This document shows positions 14,967 through 18,749 of a stretch of DNA of 18,749 nucleotides, one piece after another. The stretch is from SURF-24 sp964537965 (GTDB taxonomy: Bacteria > Bacteroidota > Ignavibacteria > Ignavibacteriales > SURF-24). Below the pieces are notes generated by a model. The model was not told the DNA's origin and ran no database searches. It saw only the letters and a list, made by a program, of their open reading frames with translations. Both the position numbers and the translations under genes were made by a program. The first letter of the stretch is position 1. Every line of letters begins with the position of its first letter. The DNA lies in assembly GCA_964537965.1 (NCBI GenBank), contig CAZIDB010000081.1:1-18749 (forward strand), given 5' to 3'.

Positions 14967-16787
14967 ATGAAAAAAATATTTCTGTTTCTCGTTCTTCTTA
15001 TACCGGTATTTAAATTAACCGCTCAGCAGGTTGAAGATAAAGCTATCGCAGTGATAGGAAATACTTCAATAACCACAAATGAATTTAAAGAAAGGTATGA
15101 ACTTACTCCGCATCTTGGAGTTCTTGATGATAAAAGTAAGTATGAATTTCTATATTCTCTTATTGCCGAAAAGCTTTGGGCGTTAAAAGCAAAAGAAATT
15201 GGATATGATACCACGGCCTATGTAAAATCAGCAATGAAGATACTTGAAAAGATGTATATAAGAGATGCTCTTTATAAGATTGAAGTGAAAGATAAAATGC
15301 TTATCCCCGATATCAAAATCATACAGGGGCACGCACGCGCTAATATTAATCTTGAAATTGATTTTATTGTTTCATCAAATGAAGAGAATATTAAGAATAT
15401 CCATGCGCTTTTACAGAAAGGATATCCGTTTGATTCTTTAATCGTTGGCAGGGATTCCATTATCCAGGTTTCTTATGGTCAGCTTGATGAAACAGTTGAG
15501 GATTCACTTTATAAATTAAAACCCGGTGAGTTTACTTATCCAATCAAATCTCCAAGAAAAGATGAGAACTGGTTTATTTTCAGGGTTATAAAAAGGATTG
15601 ATGCATTAGGGAAAAATTCGCAACAGACGAACGATGTTTCTTCAAGAGTTAAAAAAGTTGTTGAACAAAGGGAAGAAGACCGGGCTTACCAGAATTTCTA
15701 CAGGAAATTTTTTGTGGGGCAAAAAGTTAATGCGGATGGTTCATTGTTCTGGAGCCTTTCAGAAAAAATAATCCGGAAGATTAAAGAGAAGAAAGAAAAA
15801 GATAAGATTGCTGATAATGAAAAAATATATTTATCCGAAATTGATTTCAGGGATATACAAAAGGAATTTGGACAGGATTCGCTTAAAGCAGAATTTATTA
15901 AATTCGAAACGGAACCTATAGAACTGAAAGATTTTCTTGAAGATCTTGCATTTGAAGGTTTCTTTACAACCAGTACGGATTCGAACGCAGTGCGTTCAAA
16001 ATTGAACAGCCGCGTCAGATATTTTATCGAAAGAGAACTTGTCGTTCGCGAAGCAGACAAACGAGGAATGCAAAATCTTCCCGAGGTAAAATATTATGTT
16101 GATATGTGGAAAAATTATTATATGTCCCAGCTTTATAAACGTAGTTACATTGATTCCGCAAAAGTTTCCGATGATGAAGTCTTCAATTATTATAAAAGCA
16201 GGAACAGGGAAATTACAATTCCAATGCAGGTGAACATTGTTGAGGTTCTGACAGACAGCCTTGAGGTTATTGAGAAAGTGCTTGACTTACTTAAAGAAGG
16301 ACAAGACCTTGGCGCTGTTGCAAAACAATATACAAAACGCGTCTGGACGAAAGAGAAGAACGGTGAATTCGGATTCTTTCCGGTTACAATGTATGGAGAA
16401 ATCGGTAAGATAGCTTCCACGATGGAGATCGGAGAAGTTTATGGACCTCTCAAAGTGCCCGAAGGTTATTCAATATTTAAATTGATAGATAAAAAAGAAG
16501 AGACCATCCAGGAACCAAAACCCTTTGAAGATGTAAAGGCTGATGTTAAAAATAAACTGATGGCTAATAAACTTGAAGATAAGGTAAACGCCCAGACTGT
16601 TAAACTTGCAAAAGATTATGGTTTAAAGATTGACGATGGAGTTTTTAATGCGCTTAAAGTTACAAACCTTGCAATGATAGCTTACAGGTATATGGGTTTT
16701 GGCGGAAGAATTCTTGGCGTTCCTTTAACAACACCTTACGGCGAATGGTATGAACTATGGCAAAAAAGTAAAAAGGATTTACCTTAA
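14967..16787 (+). CDS. Periplasmic SurA/PpiC-like parvulin-family foldase
   Basis: 606 residues. A signal peptide covers about residues 1-20 (a KK start, a hydrophobic core, then KLTAQQ) with no lipobox cysteine, so export to the periplasm is expected. Residues ~25-110 form a SurA_N-like helical chaperone part (AVIGNTSITTNEFKERY). A first degenerate parvulin-like segment lies at ~128-210 and a highly charged helical linker at 225-400. A clearer parvulin domain lies at ~417-508, with NGEFGFFP at 465-472 corresponding to the common GGDLGWF motif, and VYGPLKVPEGYSIFKL. The positions normally held by active-site histidines appear as N423 and S502. It probably chaperones outer-membrane or secreted proteins. 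It lies 20 bases after the methyltransferase gene and 37 bases before hslV, in an apparent operon. Confidence 0.82.
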   Translation: MKKIFLFLVLLIPVFKLTAQQVEDKAIAVIGNTSITTNEFKERYELTPHLGVLDDKSKYEFLYSLIAEKLWALKAKEIGYDTTAYVKSAMKILEKMYIRDALYKIEVKDKMLIPDIKIIQGHARANINLEIDFIVSSNEENIKNIHALLQKGYPFDSLIVGRDSIIQVSYGQLDETVEDSLYKLKPGEFTYPIKSPRKDENWFIFRVIKRIDALGKNSQQTNDVSSRVKKVVEQREEDRAYQNFYRKFFVGQKVNADGSLFWSLSEKIIRKIKEKKEKDKIADNEKIYLSEIDFRDIQKEFGQDSLKAEFIKFETEPIELKDFLEDLAFEGFFTTSTDSNAVRSKLNSRVRYFIERELVVREADKRGMQNLPEVKYYVDMWKNYYMSQLYKRSYIDSAKVSDDEVFNYYKSRNREITIPMQVNIVEVLTDSLEVIEKVLDLLKEGQDLGAVAKQYTKRVWTKEKNGEFGFFPVTMYGEIGKIASTMEIGEVYGPLKVPEGYSIFKLIDKKEETIQEPKPFEDVKADVKNKLMANKLEDKVNAQTVKLAKDYGLKIDDGVFNALKVTNLAMIAYRYMGFGGRILGVPLTTPYGEWYELWQKSKKDLP

Positions 16788-16815
16788 AATTTTTATTGTA
16801 ATAAATTTTTAGAAC

Positions 16816-16820
16816 GGAGA
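16816..16820 (+). promoter_or_regulatory. Shine-Dalgarno site deciding the TTG start of hslV
   Basis: GGAGA is followed by four A's and then TTG at 16825. No in-frame ATG or GTG occurs near the expected N-terminus, so this SD supports initiation at TTG. Confidence 0.7.
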
Positions 16821-16824
16821 AAAA

Positions 16825-17376
16825 TTGAAACGAGAAATTAAATCGACAACAATAGTTGGAGTTATACATGACGGGCAGGCTGCAATAGGCGGCGATGGAC
16901 AGGTTACACTAGGCAACACCGTTATGAAACATAACTCAACTAAGATTAGAAAACTGTATAACGGCAAAGTTCTTTGCGGGTTTGCCGGCGCTGCTGCAGA
17001 TGCCTTTACTCTTCTTGAAAGATTTGAAGAGAAGCTTGAACAGTATCGCGGAAATGTTAGCCGCGCTGCGGTTGAGCTGGCAAAAGACTGGCGAACGGAT
17101 AAATATCTCCGTCGGCTTGAAGCAATGCTTGCAATTATTTCAGAGGATCAGGCTCTAATTGTTTCCGGAACCGGAGATATAATTGAACCTGATGATAAAA
17201 TTGTTGCAATTGGTTCTGGCGGTATGTATGCATTATCTGCTGCTAAAATGCTTAAGAAATATAGTAAGCTTAATGCAAAAGAAATTGTTGAAGAAGCCTT
17301 AAAGACAGCTTCGGAAATATGTATTTACACTAACGATAAAATAAATGTTGAAATTATAGAAAATAAACAGGCTTAA
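16825..17376 (+). CDS. hslV: HslV, proteolytic subunit of the HslUV ATP-dependent protease
   Basis: 183 residues; the proteasome-like threonine peptidase that forms dodecamers and works with HslU to degrade misfolded cytoplasmic proteins. The expected mature N-terminus TTIVGV starts at T8, so a seven-residue propeptide (MKREIKS) would be removed to expose the nucleophile. By alignment with E. coli HslV, T8, D24 and K40 match T1, D17 and K33. The motif GGDGQVTLGNTVMKHNSTKIRKL region is intact, and CGFAGAAADAF and IGSGGMYALSAAKML follow as in the family. The start codon is TTG with a GGAGA four bases upstream. The hslU gene starts one base after its stop, the classical hslVU pair. Confidence 0.95.
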   Translation: MKREIKSTTIVGVIHDGQAAIGGDGQVTLGNTVMKHNSTKIRKLYNGKVLCGFAGAAADAFTLLERFEEKLEQYRGNVSRAAVELAKDWRTDKYLRRLEAMLAIISEDQALIVSGTGDIIEPDDKIVAIGSGGMYALSAAKMLKKYSKLNAKEIVEEALKTASEICIYTNDKINVEIIENKQA

Positions 17377-17377
17377 A

Positions 17378-18748
17378 ATGAAAAATGATTTAATGCGTAA
17401 TCTGACTCCTACGCAGATTGTAAAAGAGTTAGACAGATATATAATTGGTCAGGATGACGCTAAACGTGCTGTTGCTATAGCGCTAAGAAACAGGTGGCGC
17501 AGGCAACAGGTTGGCGAAGGACTTAAAGAGGAAATTTTTCCTAATAATATAATTCTTATTGGACCAACCGGCGTTGGCAAAACGGAAATTGCAAGAAGAC
17601 TTTCAAAGCTTGCAGGTGCTCCTTTTGTAAAAGTTGAAGCTTCAAAATTTACCGAGGTTGGTTATGTCGGTAGAGATGTAGAATCAATGATAAGAGACTT
17701 AACTGAAATTGCAGTTAACATGGTTAAAAGTGAAAAGACAGGTCATGTTCAGGAAAAAGCCGAGAAGATTGCAGATGAAAAAATTCTTGATATTTTAATT
17801 CCTCCTGTTAAAAAACCGTCAGTTTCCAACGAAGAGAACAATGAAGGCGATGAAGCATATCAAAATAAAAAAACCCGCGAGTGGATGAGACAAAAACTTG
17901 AGAATGGCGAACTTGATGATAAACTTGTAGAATTTGATACTGCCGCTCCTAATGCTATTGGAATGCAGGTGCTTGGCCCTTTCGGTATGGATGATATGGG
18001 TATTAACATCCAGGAAATTATGAGCAGCATTATGCCTAAGAAAAAGAAGAAGAGAAAGACCACAATTCGTGAAGCAAGAACAGTGCTTGCACAGGAAGAA
18101 GCGCAGAAGCTTATTGATATGGAAGCAGTGCAGAGAGAGGCAATTGAAAGAGTGCAGGATTCCGGAATTGTGTTTATAGATGAGATTGATAAAATTGCTG
18201 GCGGCGGTAAAGGACAGGGACCGGATGTTTCCCGCGAAGGTGTGCAAAGAGATTTACTACCTATAGTTGAAGGCTCAAGCGTTAATACAAAATACGGCGT
18301 TGTAAAAACAGATCATATTTTATTTGTAGCTTCCGGCGCATTTCATGTTTCCAAACCTTCGGATTTAATTCCTGAGATGCAGGGAAGATTTCCGATACGT
18401 GTTGAGTTGAAAAGTTTAACCGAAGATGATTTTATAAAGATTCTTACAATCCCGCAGAACGCATTGTTAAAACAATATACTGCTTTGCTTGAAACCGAAG
18501 GTGTTACAATTGAATTTAATGATGATGCAATAACTGAAATTGCACGTATTGCTACCATTGTTAACGAACAGGTTGAAAACATTGGCGCCAGAAGGCTTCA
18601 TACAATTCTTACTACTTTACTTGATGATATTCTTTTTGATGTACCGGATAAACTGCCGAGCACAAAAGTAAATATCAGCGGAAGCATGGTTAAAGAAAAG
18701 CTTGAAAGAATTGTAACCAACAGGGATTTAAGTAAATACATTTTATAA
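17378..18748 (+). CDS. hslU: HslU, ATPase subunit of the HslUV protease
   Basis: 456 residues; a AAA+ unfoldase that threads substrates into HslV. The N-terminus LTPTQIVKELDRYIIGQDDAK is typical. Walker A is GPTGVGKT at 62-69, pore loop GYVG at 95-98, Walker B IVFIDEID at 264-271, and sensor-2 GARR at 403-406. The inserted I-domain (about 110-245) contains a charged, lysine-rich run near 221-226. The conserved C-terminal tail, which docks into HslV, ends SKYIL, close to the usual (R/K)-[FY]-I-L. The gene is complete, with TAA one base before the window ends. It follows hslV by one base. No heat-shock promoter (for example a CIRCE element) is visible upstream of the pair; expression probably comes from the longer operon. 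Confidence 0.97.
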   Translation: MKNDLMRNLTPTQIVKELDRYIIGQDDAKRAVAIALRNRWRRQQVGEGLKEEIFPNNIILIGPTGVGKTEIARRLSKLAGAPFVKVEASKFTEVGYVGRDVESMIRDLTEIAVNMVKSEKTGHVQEKAEKIADEKILDILIPPVKKPSVSNEENNEGDEAYQNKKTREWMRQKLENGELDDKLVEFDTAAPNAIGMQVLGPFGMDDMGINIQEIMSSIMPKKKKKRKTTIREARTVLAQEEAQKLIDMEAVQREAIERVQDSGIVFIDEIDKIAGGGKGQGPDVSREGVQRDLLPIVEGSSVNTKYGVVKTDHILFVASGAFHVSKPSDLIPEMQGRFPIRVELKSLTEDDFIKILTIPQNALLKQYTALLETEGVTIEFNDDAITEIARIATIVNEQVENIGARRLHTILTTLLDDILFDVPDKLPSTKVNISGSMVKEKLERIVTNRDLSKYIL

Positions 18749-18749
18749 A

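Noticed and set aside
1..18749. A new defence, toxin-antitoxin or secondary-metabolite system, prophage or transposon
   Set aside because: All coding regions of credible length belong to recognisable housekeeping, transport or uncharacterised-but-known families, and no transposase, integrase, tRNA-linked attachment site or terminal inverted repeats were seen.

Overview
The window reads as a chromosomal housekeeping segment of an AT-rich bacterium of the Bacteroidota/Chlorobiota/Ignavibacteriota assemblage, with an Ignavibacteria-like genome the best guess. The support is a long-form IspG with a large insertion before its Fe-S domain, a DUF3109 protein typical of that assemblage, several genes with little or no Shine-Dalgarno sequence, and one good TAnnTTTG-type promoter element. 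Three runs of exactly 100 N (3834-3933, 5909-6008, 8091-8190) show it is a scaffolded draft or metagenome assembly.

Layout. 109-1605 (+) is an APC-family amino acid permease. It converges on a ZntA-like heavy-metal P-type ATPase (3731-1650, -), with a hairpin terminator between them. A minus-strand block then reads, in transcription order, ispG (7753 to a gap at 6008), a strong hairpin terminator, a Nif3-family protein (5742-4627), and a coiled-coil C4 zinc-ribbon protein (GTG start at 4613, C-terminus lost in a gap). From 7754 to 8577 is a long non-coding divergent region. It holds a tandem array of imperfect 40-42 bp units, an N gap whose two flanks are the same 55 bp, and a patch of short repeats and hairpins.

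The right half is all plus strand. dnaG primase is followed closely by a cytoplasmic GH13 alpha-amylase-family enzyme. After a 288-bp AT-rich spacer comes a compact, probably cotranscribed cluster: DUF3109 Cys-rich protein, rpoN (sigma-54), an isoprenylcysteine-methyltransferase-like membrane protein (4-bp overlap with rpoN), a periplasmic SurA/PpiC-like chaperone, hslV (TTG start) and hslU. hslU ends one base before the window does.

Functionally this is core metabolism (isoprenoids, replication priming), transport, and a proteostasis/envelope cluster. I do not see a defence island, prophage, transposon, CRISPR array or obviously new multi-gene system. The points most worth a second look are the structured tandem array, the 55-bp duplication that makes one gap look artificial, a terminator ending a few bases before the nif3 start codon, a SurA-like protein whose parvulin active-site histidines look substituted, and the rpoN/ICMT-like/PPIase/hslVU arrangement.
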